A stretch of DNA of 64,000 nt from the NCBI GenBank assembly GCA_002733865.1, contig NVXM01000004.1:146350-210349 (forward strand), written 5' to 3'. The stretch comes from Sphingopyxis sp. (GTDB taxonomy: Bacteria > Pseudomonadota > Alphaproteobacteria > Sphingomonadales > Sphingomonadaceae). Positions 1 to 9,043 of this stretch are shown here, piece after piece. Position 1 is the first letter of the stretch, and each line of letters opens with the position of its first letter. The notes beneath the pieces are model-generated. The model was not told the origin of the DNA and did not search any database. It worked only from the letters and a program-made list of their open reading frames with translations. The translations under genes were made by a program, and so were the position numbers.

Positions 1-420
1 CGCGCGCAGGGTCTTTATGCCATCAGCAGCGACACTGGCGGCGTCTGCCCCTTGCGCCTGTTCGACCAGCTTGGCATAAAATCTGCCGGCCACTTCCGCG
101 CTGCCCAATACCACCGAACCGCATCCCAGAAGGCCTGCAGCAACCGCTCCATGAAAAGCTTCCGGAGCCGCGGCCTGAGTCATGCGTGCGGCAACAACGC
201 TCGGGACCAGTCCATGCTCCGCGATTGCGCAAAGCACAGCGTCCGCGAAAAATTTCTGATCCTCGCTCGGAGCGTCGCCGGTGACCAGCGCCCAGAAATA
301 ACTGGTAAAATCCCACTGCCCTATAATATCGTCGCAAAGGTCATGGCCCCTGACCGTGATGCTGCTTGCATCCGACGTGCAAATAGAGGTGAGAGCATTA
401 TCCTGTTTGCCGATCCGCAT
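1..420 (-). CDS. Citryl-CoA lyase-like protein of the citrate synthase family (partial, 3' end beyond window)
   Basis: An uninterrupted minus-strand frame runs from an ATG at 420 to the window edge without a stop, giving the first 140 residues. A strong AGGAGG lies just upstream of the ATG. The protein begins MRIGKQDNAL, has RGHDLCDDIIG near residues 24-34, LVTGDAPSEDQ near 45-55 and AEHGLVPSVVAARMT near 67-81. This pattern recalls the N-terminal half of citryl-CoA lyase / citrate synthase-like proteins, which make or break C-C bonds in citryl-type CoA esters. The catalytic C-terminal half lies outside the window, so activity cannot be judged. The gene is divergent from the CoA-transferase at 507 and shares its regulatory gap, which suggests joint IclR control. 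Confidence 0.75.
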   Translation of the reverse strand, partial: MRIGKQDNALTSICTSDASSITVRGHDLCDDIIGQWDFTSYFWALVTGDAPSEDQKFFADAVLCAIAEHGLVPSVVAARMTQAAAPEAFHGAVAAGLLGCGSVVLGSAEVAGRFYAKLVEQAQGADAASVAADGIKTLRA

Positions 421-446
421 ATTTGGCCTCCTGTAAAATTCTATTT

Positions 447-471
447 TCGAAGTTGATTTCGTTATTCGAAG
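447..471. promoter_or_regulatory. Candidate IclR operator, copy 1 (divergent promoter)
   Basis: Two TTCGAAG words begin at 446 and 465, 19 bases apart, with TTGA and TTCG between them. The 25-bp block matches the block at 2487-2511 at 20 positions. It lies between the divergent citryl-CoA lyase-like gene and the CoA-transferase at 507, 36 bases before the latter's start. IclR (1667-2476) is the only regulator in this cluster, so binding by it is inferred. Confidence 0.6.
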
Positions 472-506
472 TTTTTAGGTTATAGTCAAGTCAGAAGGAG
501 AAGCGG

Positions 507-1670
507 ATGTCGAGACCCCTAGCCGGTATAACTGTTCTTGAAATGGGAACGTTCATCACAGGCCCCGCAGCAGGCATGCTGCTGGCTGACTTGGGCGCAA
601 ATGTGATCAAGGTTGAGCAAAACGGCACCGGAGACCCGTTCCGTTCGTTCAAGGGTGGCCTGTATAGTCCGCATTTCCAGACCTATAACCGCAACAAGCG
701 CAGCATCACGCTCGACACCCGCACCGAAGAAGATCGGGTTGTTTTCGACGAGCTGATCAAAGACGCCGACGTCTTCATCCAGAATTTCCGGCCCGGCGTG
801 GCGACAAAAATCGGGGTCGATGCCGAGCGGCTGCAGGCGCTCAACCCGCGGCTGATCTATGCCTCTATTTCGGGCTTCGGTACCGAGGGGCCAGATCGCG
901 ACCGGCCGGCCTTTGACACGGTCGCGCAGGCAGCGAGCGGATTCCTGCGGTTGCTGGTCAATCCGGAAAACCCGCGCGTAGTGGGGCCGGCCATCGCCGA
1001 CTCCCTGACCGGGTTTTACGCGGCCTATGGTGTTCTCGCGGCGCTTCACGAGCGCAACACCACCGGCAAGGGGCGGCTGGTCGAGACGTCGATGTTCGAA
1101 TCAATGTCGCATTTCAATCTCGACGATTTCACCCATCTGCTGTCCGAGGACGAGGTCATGGGACCATACAGCCGGCCGCATGTCTCGCAATCCTATGTGT
1201 TTGAATGTGCGGACGGAAAATGGCTGGCGCTGCACATGTCTTCGCCGCCAAAATTCTGGGAGAATCTGGCGACAGCGGTGGATCGGCCCGACATGCTGGC
1301 CCTGCCGATGTTCGAAAGCCGCGACGCTAGAATAGAAAATTATGAAAATGTGATCGGCTTTCTGGCTCCGCTTTTCAAGGAGCAGCCCCGGGACCATTGG
1401 TGTGACAAACTCGTCGAGCTGGAAGTGCCGCATTCCCCGGTCCGGACATCGCAGGAAGTGGTGGACTGCGACCAGGCGAAAGCGCTAGGGATCGTGGTTG
1501 AGGACCCCGCCGGTCCGCACGGGGTTTTCCGGACGATCCGCTCGCCAGTCAGCTTCGACGGACAACGGATGGAATCAGTCACAGCGCCACCGGTCCTCGG
1601 CGCGGACAATGAGGAGCTGGTAGAACCCATGCGAAACAAGATTGCCCTTGATCCAGAAGGCGCCGTGTGA
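507..1670 (+). CDS. CaiB/BaiF (class III) CoA-transferase
   Basis: 387 residues, normal for family III CoA-transferases, which move CoA between carboxylic acids through an aspartyl-CoA thioester. The N-terminus has the usual LAGITVLEMG start and a LADLGANVIKVE strand. NRNKRSITLD lies near 61-70, and the likely catalytic Asp is D165 in PAIADSLTGF. The ATG at 507 has AAGGAG upstream. It is the first plus-strand gene after the divergent operator at 447-471, and its stop overlaps the GTG start of the IclR gene. With the citryl-CoA lyase-like neighbour it probably activates a di- or tricarboxylic acid before cleavage. The acid itself cannot be named. Confidence 0.9.
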   Translation: MSRPLAGITVLEMGTFITGPAAGMLLADLGANVIKVEQNGTGDPFRSFKGGLYSPHFQTYNRNKRSITLDTRTEEDRVVFDELIKDADVFIQNFRPGVATKIGVDAERLQALNPRLIYASISGFGTEGPDRDRPAFDTVAQAASGFLRLLVNPENPRVVGPAIADSLTGFYAAYGVLAALHERNTTGKGRLVETSMFESMSHFNLDDFTHLLSEDEVMGPYSRPHVSQSYVFECADGKWLALHMSSPPKFWENLATAVDRPDMLALPMFESRDARIENYENVIGFLAPLFKEQPRDHWCDKLVELEVPHSPVRTSQEVVDCDQAKALGIVVEDPAGPHGVFRTIRSPVSFDGQRMESVTAPPVLGADNEELVEPMRNKIALDPEGAV

Positions 1671-2476
1671 ACGGTCCGGACGCGAAGGATCCCGAATATC
1701 TTTCTACTCTGGCGCGCGGACTTTCTGTCCTGCGATGTTTTGACGACAAACATCCGGAGATGCGCCTAAGCGAAGTCGCCGAACGGACCGGCCTCAGTCC
1801 CGCTGTCGCCCGGCGTTGCCTCAAAACGCTCGTGGCGCTGGGATATGTCGGACAATATGGCCGCAATTTCCTGCTGCGACCGGAAGTCCTGACGCTCGGC
1901 TCGGCTTTCCATGCCTCGATGAATCTGGACCAGCTGTGCATCCCGCCGCTGCAGACGCTGCGGGACGAAACCGGTGACAGCGCATCGATGGCGGTGATAT
2001 CGGGGCAGGATATTCTCTATCTCACCCATGTATCCACCAACCGCCGCATTCGTCTCGGCGTCAATGTTGGCACACGGTTTCCCTTGCACGCAACATCGCT
2101 TGGCAAGGCGATATTGGCCTTCCGCCCGGAACACGAGATCAAGGCCTTCGTTGATCAGGCCCCGTATGAGAAATTCACGGAACGAACCATCTCGACCGGC
2201 AAAGTGATGCAAAAGCGGCTGGCAGAAGTGCGCGAACGCGGATTCGATTCGGCGCTCGATGAACTCGACTTCGGGATCGTGTCGGTCTCGGTTCCGATAC
2301 TGGACCAGAACCGCCAGGCCATTGCCGCCATTAACTGCTCCACTTCGACCACGCGCATTTCACAGGACGAACTGATTGAGACCCGGCTGCCGCTCCTGCG
2401 CGATGCCGCAGCGGAAATAGAACAGTCGCTCCGGCGCTGGCCAACTCTGGAACATGCGCTATCCAACGACCCTTAA
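1667..2476 (+). CDS. IclR-family transcriptional regulator
   Basis: 269 residues. The start is a GTG overlapping the previous TGA (GTGA), which indicates translational coupling. The N-terminal winged helix-turn-helix spans about residues 10-70 (LARGLSVLRCF, LSEVAERTGLSPAVARRCLKTLVALGYV). The C-terminal effector domain spans about 80-255, with ILYLTHVSTNRRIRL, LHATSLGKAILA and a GFDSALDELDFGIVSVSVPI segment. The overall pattern resembles PcaR/PobR-type regulators of aromatic or organic acid catabolism. It sits between two copies of a 25-bp repeat (447-471, 2487-2511), which are its most likely operators. It would then control itself, the CoA-transferase, the divergent lyase and the TonB receptor downstream. 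Confidence 0.92.
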   Translation: MNGPDAKDPEYLSTLARGLSVLRCFDDKHPEMRLSEVAERTGLSPAVARRCLKTLVALGYVGQYGRNFLLRPEVLTLGSAFHASMNLDQLCIPPLQTLRDETGDSASMAVISGQDILYLTHVSTNRRIRLGVNVGTRFPLHATSLGKAILAFRPEHEIKAFVDQAPYEKFTERTISTGKVMQKRLAEVRERGFDSALDELDFGIVSVSVPILDQNRQAIAAINCSTSTTRISQDELIETRLPLLRDAAAEIEQSLRRWPTLEHALSNDP

Positions 2477-2486
2477 TATTCGATTA

Positions 2487-2511
2487 TCGAATTTGACTTC
2501 GCATTTCGAAG
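2487..2511. promoter_or_regulatory. Candidate IclR operator, copy 2 (before TonB receptor)
   Basis: ATCGAA begins at 2486 and TTCGAAG at 2505, with the same 19-bp spacing as copy 1 and the same TTGA and TTCG words between them. An extra TTCGAT lies at 2479-2484. The site ends 63 bases before the receptor start at 2575, in the only sizeable gap of this plus-strand run. Confidence 0.6.
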
Positions 2512-2574
2512 CAGTTATGTATCCCGAAGAAACTGAAAACCAAAAGGTTCGGTTTGCAGCAAGGGGATGGATAG

Positions 2575-4776
2575 ATGAAGGCGAATTCTTGGGGAAAAAT
2601 AGGTTTACTGGGTTCGACAATATTGCTGTCGGGCCTCTATGCGGCACCAGCTTTTGCGCAGGCTGAAGAGGCCGCAGAAGAAGATGTGATCATCGTGACG
2701 GCGACCAGGCGCGATGCGAATCTTCAGGATGTGCCGGGAGCGGTTACCGCCTTTACAGCGAAAGCGATTGAATCGGCAGGTATCGAAAAACCGATCGATT
2801 TCATCAACCTCACCTCCAACGTCAATCTCGTGGAAACGCAGAACGCCGGCAATGCATTCATCATCATCCGTGGCATCACCCAGGCCCGCAACTCGGAACC
2901 GTCGGTGGCAGTCGTGGTGGACGGCGTCCAGCAGGTCAATCCGGCCCAGTTCAATCAGGAATTGTTCGATATCGAGCAGATCGAAGTGCTGAAGGGGCCG
3001 CAAGGTGGCCTCTACGGCAGAAATGCGATCGGCGGCGCAATCATCATCAACACAAAACAACCGACCGATGAGCTGGAAGGCAAGCTGAAAGTCGGGGTCG
3101 ACAACGGATTCGGCTGGCAAGTTCGTGGCGGGTTGAGCGGGCCGCTGACCGACAATCTGAAATTCCGGGTCTCGGGATCCTATGTGGATTCCGATGGCTA
3201 TCTGCGCAACGCGTTCCTGAACGAGAAAGCGGATCCCTATCGCGACATCGCGGTGCGCGGCAATCTGCTGTTTGACACAGGTGACGGCATTACCATGGAC
3301 TTGCGCGCCTCCTATGCCCGGCTGGAAACGCAGGCGCTCTATTTCAATATCGTCAATGACGTCAACGACACCAGCCTCCCGATCCGGGTGAACAACCGCG
3401 GGCAGAATGATCGCGACATCCTAAATGTGGCAGCCAAATTCCGCTACGAAGACGACAATTTCTCGGTCACATCCATCACCTCTTATGACACGGTCAAGGA
3501 AGTCCTGACCGGAGATGCGTTTGACTTTCTGCCGATCCCGGAATCATTTTTCTTCAACCTTTTTGAATCCCTGTTTGGCGTCGGCAATGGCTTCGACCTG
3601 AACCAGAGCCAATATGTCAACGTCAAGGCCCTGAGCCAGGAGTTGCGGTTTGAATCGCCGAAAGACGAGAAGCTGTTCTGGATGTTCGGCGGGTATTTTA
3701 TCGACACCAACCGCTATATCTCGACCGGCAATATGGTTGATACCGGCAATGGCGTCTTTCCCGTCTATCGTACGCCGTCCACCAATCCGCTGAACCCGCA
3801 ATTTTCCTTTTTGGCGGACAAGCAGACAAATTTCGCCTGGGCGCTGTTTGCCAATGCCGGCTATGAGTTCTCCAATCAGTTCCGCGTCGATGCCTCGCTG
3901 CGCTACGACCGCGACCGGCGGGTCAACACCACGCTCACACCGACGGGCTTTCTCCCCAACCCTGCGGGCTTCCCGCAAGGGGTGACCGGCGAGAAACGGC
4001 GGATTACTTTTGACGATTTGCAACCCAAGGTCACCGCTACCTTCAAGCCGACGGACGACATCACAATCTACGGCGGCTATAGCCGGGGCTTCCGTTCCGG
4101 CGGCTTTAACCAGACCGGCGTCGGCGGTGTCGCCGCGGCCAACGGGATTGTCGGCGTCAACGATATTTTCCAGGCGGAAACCGCGGAGACGTTCGAGGCG
4201 GGCATCAAAACCCAGCTTTTCGACCGCATGCTGACCCTGAACGGCGCGGCCTATACAACCGTATCAAAGAACAGCTATTTCTTTGTATTCCTGGCCGCCA
4301 ATTCAACCCAGAATCTCGGCAATATCCCCAAAGCGCGCATCGAGGGATTTGAGCTTGATGCACTGTTGCGCCCTGCCCCATGGGTGCAGCTGAATGCTGC
4401 GGTCGGCTACACCTGGAGCGACATCAAGGAATTTCCCGATCCAACGGTGATCGGCAACGAACTGCCGCTGATATCGCGCTACACCTACAACCTCGGCGCC
4501 CAGCTCACACCAGAGCTCAGCGATGGCCTGGAGGGGTTGCTGCGCGTCGATTATCGCCGGACGGGCCGGACCTGGTGGGAGCCCTACAATACGACATCCC
4601 GCAATCCGGTCGATCTGGTCGATGCGAGACTTGGCGTGAGCGGCGACAACTGGAGCCTGACCGGCTTCGCCAGCAACCTGTTCAACGAAAAATATAATGC
4701 CGAATTTTCCCCCGGTGGCTTTGTATTCAAGGCCCGCCCGCGGATCTACGGCGTCGAAGCAACCTATAGTTTTTGA
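2575..4776 (+). CDS. TonB-dependent outer-membrane receptor
   Basis: 733 residues. The signal peptide covers about residues 1-28 (AAPAFAQA cleavage region). A TonB-box-like [10 protein letters not shown] follows, then a plug domain (about 50-165) with [15 protein letters not shown] and [20 protein letters not shown]. The rest is the 22-strand barrel, ending in an aromatic residue (VEATYSF). Such receptors import scarce or bulky substrates with TonB energy. The start has an AAGGGG ribosome site. The IclR-type site at 2487-2511 lies directly upstream, so the receptor is probably induced with the catabolic genes on either side and brings in their substrate. The substrate is not predictable, and no siderophore-type neighbours argue for iron. 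Confidence 0.95.
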   Translation: MKANSWGKIGLLGSTILLSGLYAAPAFAQAEEAAEEDVIIVTATRRDANLQDVPGAVTAFTAKAIESAGIEKPIDFINLTSNVNLVETQNAGNAFIIIRGITQARNSEPSVAVVVDGVQQVNPAQFNQELFDIEQIEVLKGPQGGLYGRNAIGGAIIINTKQPTDELEGKLKVGVDNGFGWQVRGGLSGPLTDNLKFRVSGSYVDSDGYLRNAFLNEKADPYRDIAVRGNLLFDTGDGITMDLRASYARLETQALYFNIVNDVNDTSLPIRVNNRGQNDRDILNVAAKFRYEDDNFSVTSITSYDTVKEVLTGDAFDFLPIPESFFFNLFESLFGVGNGFDLNQSQYVNVKALSQELRFESPKDEKLFWMFGGYFIDTNRYISTGNMVDTGNGVFPVYRTPSTNPLNPQFSFLADKQTNFAWALFANAGYEFSNQFRVDASLRYDRDRRVNTTLTPTGFLPNPAGFPQGVTGEKRRITFDDLQPKVTATFKPTDDITIYGGYSRGFRSGGFNQTGVGGVAAANGIVGVNDIFQAETAETFEAGIKTQLFDRMLTLNGAAYTTVSKNSYFFVFLAANSTQNLGNIPKARIEGFELDALLRPAPWVQLNAAVGYTWSDIKEFPDPTVIGNELPLISRYTYNLGAQLTPELSDGLEGLLRVDYRRTGRTWWEPYNTTSRNPVDLVDARLGVSGDNWSLTGFASNLFNEKYNAEFSPGGFVFKARPRIYGVEATYSF

Positions 4777-4783
4777 GGGCAAT

Positions 4784-5386
4784 ATGGCAAAAATTCTCGT
4801 CGTCTATTATTCCAGCTACGGTCATGTTGAAACCATGGCGAAGGCGGTCGCCGAGGGCGCATCCAGCATCGACGGCTGCAGCTGCGACTTGAAGCGCGTC
4901 GAAGAACTGGTGCCCGATGAGGTCGCGAAAGAATCGGGGATGAAGACCGATCAGGATGCGCCGATTGCGAAGCCGGAAGAACTGGAAAACTACGACGCCA
5001 TCATATTTGGGACGCCGACCCGGTTTGGCAACATGGCGGCGCAAATGCGCAATTTTCTCGACCAGACCGGTCCGCTGTGGTTTTCAAAGGCGCTGGTTGG
5101 CAAGGTAGGCAGCGTCTTCGCTTCTACCGCCAGCCAGCATGGTGGTCAGGAAACGACGATCACATCGTTCCACACCAGCCTGCTCCATCATGGCATGGTC
5201 ATCGTCGGACTGCCCTACACATTCGAAGGCAATTCGGAGATGGGCGAAATCAGCGGTGGCACACCTTATGGCGCGACCACGATCGCTGGCAGCGACGGCA
5301 GCCGGATGCCCAGCGACAATGAACTGGCCGGCGCGCGCTTTCAGGGAAAGCATGTCGCCGAAATTGCGAAGAAACTGTTCGGATAA
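4784..5386 (+). CDS. WrbA-like NAD(P)H:quinone oxidoreductase (flavodoxin fold)
   Basis: 200 residues, the standard length for WrbA-type FMN enzymes that reduce quinones by two electrons. The protein starts [22 protein letters not shown], a phosphate-binding flavodoxin loop. It also has [22 protein letters not shown] (about 77-98), [14 protein letters not shown] and a [11 protein letters not shown] segment, all typical of WrbA. The ATG at 4784 is chosen because it gives the canonical N-terminus; an in-frame extension upstream would run into the receptor gene. Only seven bases separate it from the receptor stop. In this context it may reduce a quinone formed from the imported substrate. Confidence 0.92.
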   Translation: MAKILVVYYSSYGHVETMAKAVAEGASSIDGCSCDLKRVEELVPDEVAKESGMKTDQDAPIAKPEELENYDAIIFGTPTRFGNMAAQMRNFLDQTGPLWFSKALVGKVGSVFASTASQHGGQETTITSFHTSLLHHGMVIVGLPYTFEGNSEMGEISGGTPYGATTIAGSDGSRMPSDNELAGARFQGKHVAEIAKKLFG

Positions 5387-5428
5387 GCATATGCGCACAT
5401 ACGGGTTCCAATTGAGAGGAAACAGATC

Positions 5429-5983
5429 ATGACCTCATCGTTGCCAAATCGACTGCACCATACTGCCTATGTCGTGAAAGATCTCGAAGCCACGCGACAT
5501 TTTTATGAAGATATTCTCGGATTCCCGCTGGTCGCGACCTGGTGCGAGCAGGAAGAACTGTTTGGCTCCCAGCGCACTTATTGTCATTGTTTCTTCGGTC
5601 TCGCCGACGGCAGCGCCCTTGCCTTTTTCCAGTTTGCCGATCCCGGCGACCAGGAAGAATTTGGCCCCGATCTGGCGCCGAGCCCGTTTCGGCATGTGGC
5701 GCTCAACGTTGACAAGGATACGCAAGCAGAGCTTGAAAAGCGGATTACGGATGCGGGACTGGAAGCGCCGCAGACCTATGTGCTCGAACACGGCTATTGT
5801 CGTTCCGTCTACGCGGTTGATCCCGACGGGATGATCGTCGAATTCACCCTGGACGCCGATCATGTCGACCAGATCAATGAAAAGCGCCGAAAAGATGCGC
5901 ATTCCGAACTGAAGCGCTGGCTGTCTGGCGACCATACACCCAATAATGATGTCCGGCATGAGGACCTTGAAGCTGCACCTTGA
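5429..5983 (+). CDS. VOC-superfamily protein (glyoxalase/extradiol dioxygenase fold)
   Basis: 184 residues. It begins with the characteristic LHHTAYVVKDLEATRHFYEDILGFPLV. A second half contains FRHVALNVD, and the domain ends GYCRSVYAVDPDGMIVEFTLD (about 130-150). Possible metal ligands are H11 at the start, the His in FRHVALNV and the Glu in IVEFT, the usual VOC arrangement. A GAGAGG ribosome site precedes the ATG. Members range from glyoxalases to ring-cleavage dioxygenases and isomerases, so the reaction is open. The last 40 residues lie beyond the fold and are polar. Confidence 0.85.
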   Translation: MTSSLPNRLHHTAYVVKDLEATRHFYEDILGFPLVATWCEQEELFGSQRTYCHCFFGLADGSALAFFQFADPGDQEEFGPDLAPSPFRHVALNVDKDTQAELEKRITDAGLEAPQTYVLEHGYCRSVYAVDPDGMIVEFTLDADHVDQINEKRRKDAHSELKRWLSGDHTPNNDVRHEDLEAAP

Positions 5984-6020
5984 TCAAGGCATTCCAACCC
6001 GATGGGATGCTCGTGCCGTG

Positions 6021-6794
6021 ATGGCCGGACAACCGACAGACATTTCGGTGCCTGTGGCAGATGGAAGCCTCGCCGCGTCGCTGCTCGGGACCGGCAAACC
6101 GGTCCTGCTGCTGCATGGCTGGACTTTTGATCGCAATATGTGGGTTGAACAGCACGCGCTTGCGGAATCCTATCAACTGGTCATGCCGGATCGACGTGGC
6201 TTCGGACAATCGTCCGCCCCGTCGCGTCTGGATGAAGAATATAAAGACATCGATCGACTGATGCCGGAAGGCGAATTCGCCATCGTCGGTTTTTCCCAGG
6301 GCGCAATCGTGGCGATGGACTATGCCAAGCGAAACCCTGAACGGGTCGGAGCACTGATCCTCGTCGGTGCTCCACTGCACAATGTCGTTGGGTCCGATCC
6401 CGTTGGCACAGTGCCGGTCGACGCATATCGCGACTGGATCAATAGCGGCGATCTGGCTGGCATGAAGCACGACTGGCTAAAGCACCGATTGATGGCGACG
6501 GACCGGGACCTCGATCTTGACACCATGCTCGCGGATTATTCGGGCCGCGACCTGATAGAAGATGACAGCGAAATCGAGCTGACCGCCGATGATATAAAGA
6601 ACCTGTCAATGCCGGTTCTTTCGGTCACCGGCGCGGCGGACACTGCATGGCGCTGTGCCGTCACCAAATATATCGGGGACAACGCCAGGGCCGGGCGTTC
6701 GCACATCATAGCGGATGCCGGTCATCTCAGTGTTCTGGAACAGCCGGCCGAATTCAATCGGCTGGCCGATAATTTTCTTCACTCGCATTTTTGA
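6021..6794 (+). CDS. Alpha/beta-fold hydrolase (Ser nucleophile)
   Basis: 257 residues from the ATG at 6021. An in-frame ATG at 5946 would add 25 residues and overlap the VOC gene by 38 bases, but neither start has a strong ribosome site. The oxyanion motif is LLLHGWTFDRNMW. The nucleophile elbow is VGFSQGA, with Ser at the active position. GAADTAWR probably carries the acid, and AGHLSVLEQP the catalytic His. The family covers esterases, lactonases and C-C hydrolases such as meta-cleavage product hydrolases. A VOC protein immediately upstream makes a ring-cleavage and hydrolysis pair possible, but that is inference. Confidence 0.88.
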   Translation: MAGQPTDISVPVADGSLAASLLGTGKPVLLLHGWTFDRNMWVEQHALAESYQLVMPDRRGFGQSSAPSRLDEEYKDIDRLMPEGEFAIVGFSQGAIVAMDYAKRNPERVGALILVGAPLHNVVGSDPVGTVPVDAYRDWINSGDLAGMKHDWLKHRLMATDRDLDLDTMLADYSGRDLIEDDSEIELTADDIKNLSMPVLSVTGAADTAWRCAVTKYIGDNARAGRSHIIADAGHLSVLEQPAEFNRLADNFLHSHF

Positions 6795-6808
6795 ACAAGG
6801 AATTGCCC

Positions 6809-7831
6809 ATGCTGCTACCCACATCCCTCGTTGGCTCCTATGCACAGCCTGACTGGCTGATCGACAAGGAAAAACTGGCCGGCCGCTTTCCGCCGCGGGT
6901 CCGTGCAACCGAATTGTGGCGCGTAGACGAAGAATTTCGGGAACAGGCCTTTGACGATGCCACCCTGCTGGCGATCCGCGATCAGGAAAATGCCGGGCTA
7001 GACATCATCACCGACGGTGAAATGCGGCGGGAAAGCTATTCCAACCGCTTTGCCACGGCGCTGGAAGGGGTCGATCTGGAAAATCACGGCACCGCGCTGG
7101 ACCGCAGTGGCGAGCCCACACCGGTGCCCCGGCTGACCGGCAAGATCCGGCGCAAGCACGCGGTGGAAACCCGCGACGTCGAGTTCCTGCGCGCCAATAC
7201 CGACCGGATGATCAAGATCACCGTGCCGGGCCCCTTCACCATGTCGCAGCAGGTGCAGAACGAATATTATGACGACGAGGCCGAGATGGCGCATGATTAT
7301 GCGGTAGCCGTCAATGCAGAAATCAAGGACCTGTTCGCGGCGGGTGCGGATATCGTCCAGATCGACGAACCCTATATGCAGGCCCGCCCGGACAAGGCCC
7401 GTCAATACGGGCTGGATGCAGTGAAGACCGCGCTCGACGGCGTCAACGGACGGACCGCCCTGCATATCTGTTTTGGCTATGCGGCGCTGATCCACGAACG
7501 GCCGGAAGGCTATAATTTCCTGCCCGAACTGGCCGAGACATCGCTCAACGACGTGTCGATCGAGACGGCGCAATCCGAGCTCGACTGCAAGGTTCTGGAG
7601 AAGCTCGACGGAAAGACCATCATCCTCGGCGTGCTTGACCTGTCGACGCACGAGATTGAGAAGCCCGAGACGGTGGCAGCGCGGATTCGCCGGGCCCTGC
7701 CCCATGTTCCGGCCGAACGGCTGGTCATCGCCCCCGACTGCGGGCTGAAATATCTGCCGCGCGATATTGCCTTTGGAAAAATGAAGGCGATGGCAGAAGG
7801 TGCGGCAATTGTGCGGGCGGAACTGTCATGA
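6809..7831 (+). CDS. MetE-like (cobalamin-independent methionine synthase family) methyltransferase, first of a pair
   Basis: 340 residues, matching only the C-terminal catalytic barrel of MetE. The ATG at 6809 is preferred over a TTG at 6791 because AAGGAA sits about nine bases before it. Zinc-type ligands are visible as H219-x-C221 (ALHICFG) and C311 (APDCGLK). E187 lies in QIDEPYM. The family uses zinc to activate a thiol and moves an alkyl group to it; relatives include epoxyalkane:CoM transferases. The lack of the N-terminal MetE half argues against ordinary methionine synthesis from polyglutamyl folate. It overlaps the next gene by ATGA, so the two are co-translated. In this cluster it may remove a methyl or alkyl group from the imported compound. 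Confidence 0.85.
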   Translation: MLLPTSLVGSYAQPDWLIDKEKLAGRFPPRVRATELWRVDEEFREQAFDDATLLAIRDQENAGLDIITDGEMRRESYSNRFATALEGVDLENHGTALDRSGEPTPVPRLTGKIRRKHAVETRDVEFLRANTDRMIKITVPGPFTMSQQVQNEYYDDEAEMAHDYAVAVNAEIKDLFAAGADIVQIDEPYMQARPDKARQYGLDAVKTALDGVNGRTALHICFGYAALIHERPEGYNFLPELAETSLNDVSIETAQSELDCKVLEKLDGKTIILGVLDLSTHEIEKPETVAARIRRALPHVPAERLVIAPDCGLKYLPRDIAFGKMKAMAEGAAIVRAELS

Positions 7832-8967
7832 GCGCCGATCGCTTTCTAACCACCCATGTCGGCAGCCTGCCGCGTGAAGACGATCTGGTCGAGATCATGT
7901 TCGCCAAGGAAGACGGCTTGCCTCTGGACCTGGAAGCGGTGGACAAGCGGATTGAGCAAGCTGTCGAATATGTGGTCGCCAAACAGATCGGAGCCGGGCT
8001 CGACATCGTCAACGATGGCGAACAGTCCAAGCCCAGCTATGCCACCTATATCAAGGACCGGCTGCATGGCTTCGGCGGCACCGGCAACAGCTATGTCTTT
8101 CAGGATATCGAGGATTTCCCGGACACCAAGGCGCGGATTTTCTCAGACCCCGGTCGCCGTCACCGCAAAACGCCCGCCTGCAACGCTCCGATCACGGTGA
8201 AGGACATGACCGCGGTCGAGCGCGACGCCGCGAACCTGAATGCTGCGGTTCAGCAACGGCCCGGCAGCCAGGCGTTTATGAGCGCCGCGTCACCCGGCGT
8301 CACGGCCCTGTTCTTCGCCAATGAATATTATGACAGCGACGAGGATTATCTCTTCGCGCTCGCCGAAGGCCTGCGCCATGAATATGAAGCGATCGCCAGC
8401 GCGGGTATCATTCTGCAGATCGATTGCCCCGATCTCGCCATGGGTCGCCATACCCAGTTCCGCGACCTGACCCTGTCCCAGTTCCGCGACCGGATGATGC
8501 TGAATATCGAGGCGATCAGCCGGGCAACTGCCAATATTCCGGAAGACAGGCTCAGAATGCATATGTGCTGGGGGAATTATCCGGGGCCCCATCATTGTGA
8601 TGTGCCGTTTGAGGATATCATTGATCTGGTCTGGCGCGCCCGTCCGCATGCGATCCAGTTTGAAGCCGCCAATCCGCGCCATGCGCATGAATTTGCCATG
8701 TTCGAAAGCGTCAAATTGCCAGACGGCAAGGTCCTGATACCCGGCGTGGTCGAATGCCAGTCCAATTATATCGAACATCCCGACCTGATCGCGCAACGGA
8801 TCGGTCGCTACGCCGATCTCGTCGGGCGTGACAATGTCATGGCTGGCGTCGATTGCGGCTTTTCGATCCACGCCGGTTCCGGGGGCGTTGACCGCGATAT
8901 CGTCTGGGCAAAAATGCAGGCTCTGGCCGAGGGTGCGGCGATCGCCAGCCAGCGATACTGGCCTTGA
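7828..8967 (+). CDS. MetE-like methyltransferase, second of a pair
   Basis: 379 residues. It starts RFLTTHVGSLPREDDL, the usual opening of short MetE-like proteins. The zinc triad is H245-x-C247 (MHMCWGN) and C343 (GVDCGFS). The conserved Glu seen as IDEP in its partner is replaced here by IDCPD (C200). The region of about residues 75-160 is longer than in the partner. The ATG overlaps the previous stop (ATGA). The asymmetry suggests that the two proteins work as a heteromeric pair or on different substrates. No cobalamin or folate gene lies nearby to identify the methyl acceptor. Confidence 0.85.
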   Translation: MSADRFLTTHVGSLPREDDLVEIMFAKEDGLPLDLEAVDKRIEQAVEYVVAKQIGAGLDIVNDGEQSKPSYATYIKDRLHGFGGTGNSYVFQDIEDFPDTKARIFSDPGRRHRKTPACNAPITVKDMTAVERDAANLNAAVQQRPGSQAFMSAASPGVTALFFANEYYDSDEDYLFALAEGLRHEYEAIASAGIILQIDCPDLAMGRHTQFRDLTLSQFRDRMMLNIEAISRATANIPEDRLRMHMCWGNYPGPHHCDVPFEDIIDLVWRARPHAIQFEAANPRHAHEFAMFESVKLPDGKVLIPGVVECQSNYIEHPDLIAQRIGRYADLVGRDNVMAGVDCGFSIHAGSGGVDRDIVWAKMQALAEGAAIASQRYWP

Positions 8968-9043
8968 GCGGATCTTTCGCCTCTGGCGACTAGCGACATC
9001 GCAAGGCCGGAGATGTGTTCAGTCTGCCAGACCGCACCGAGGG

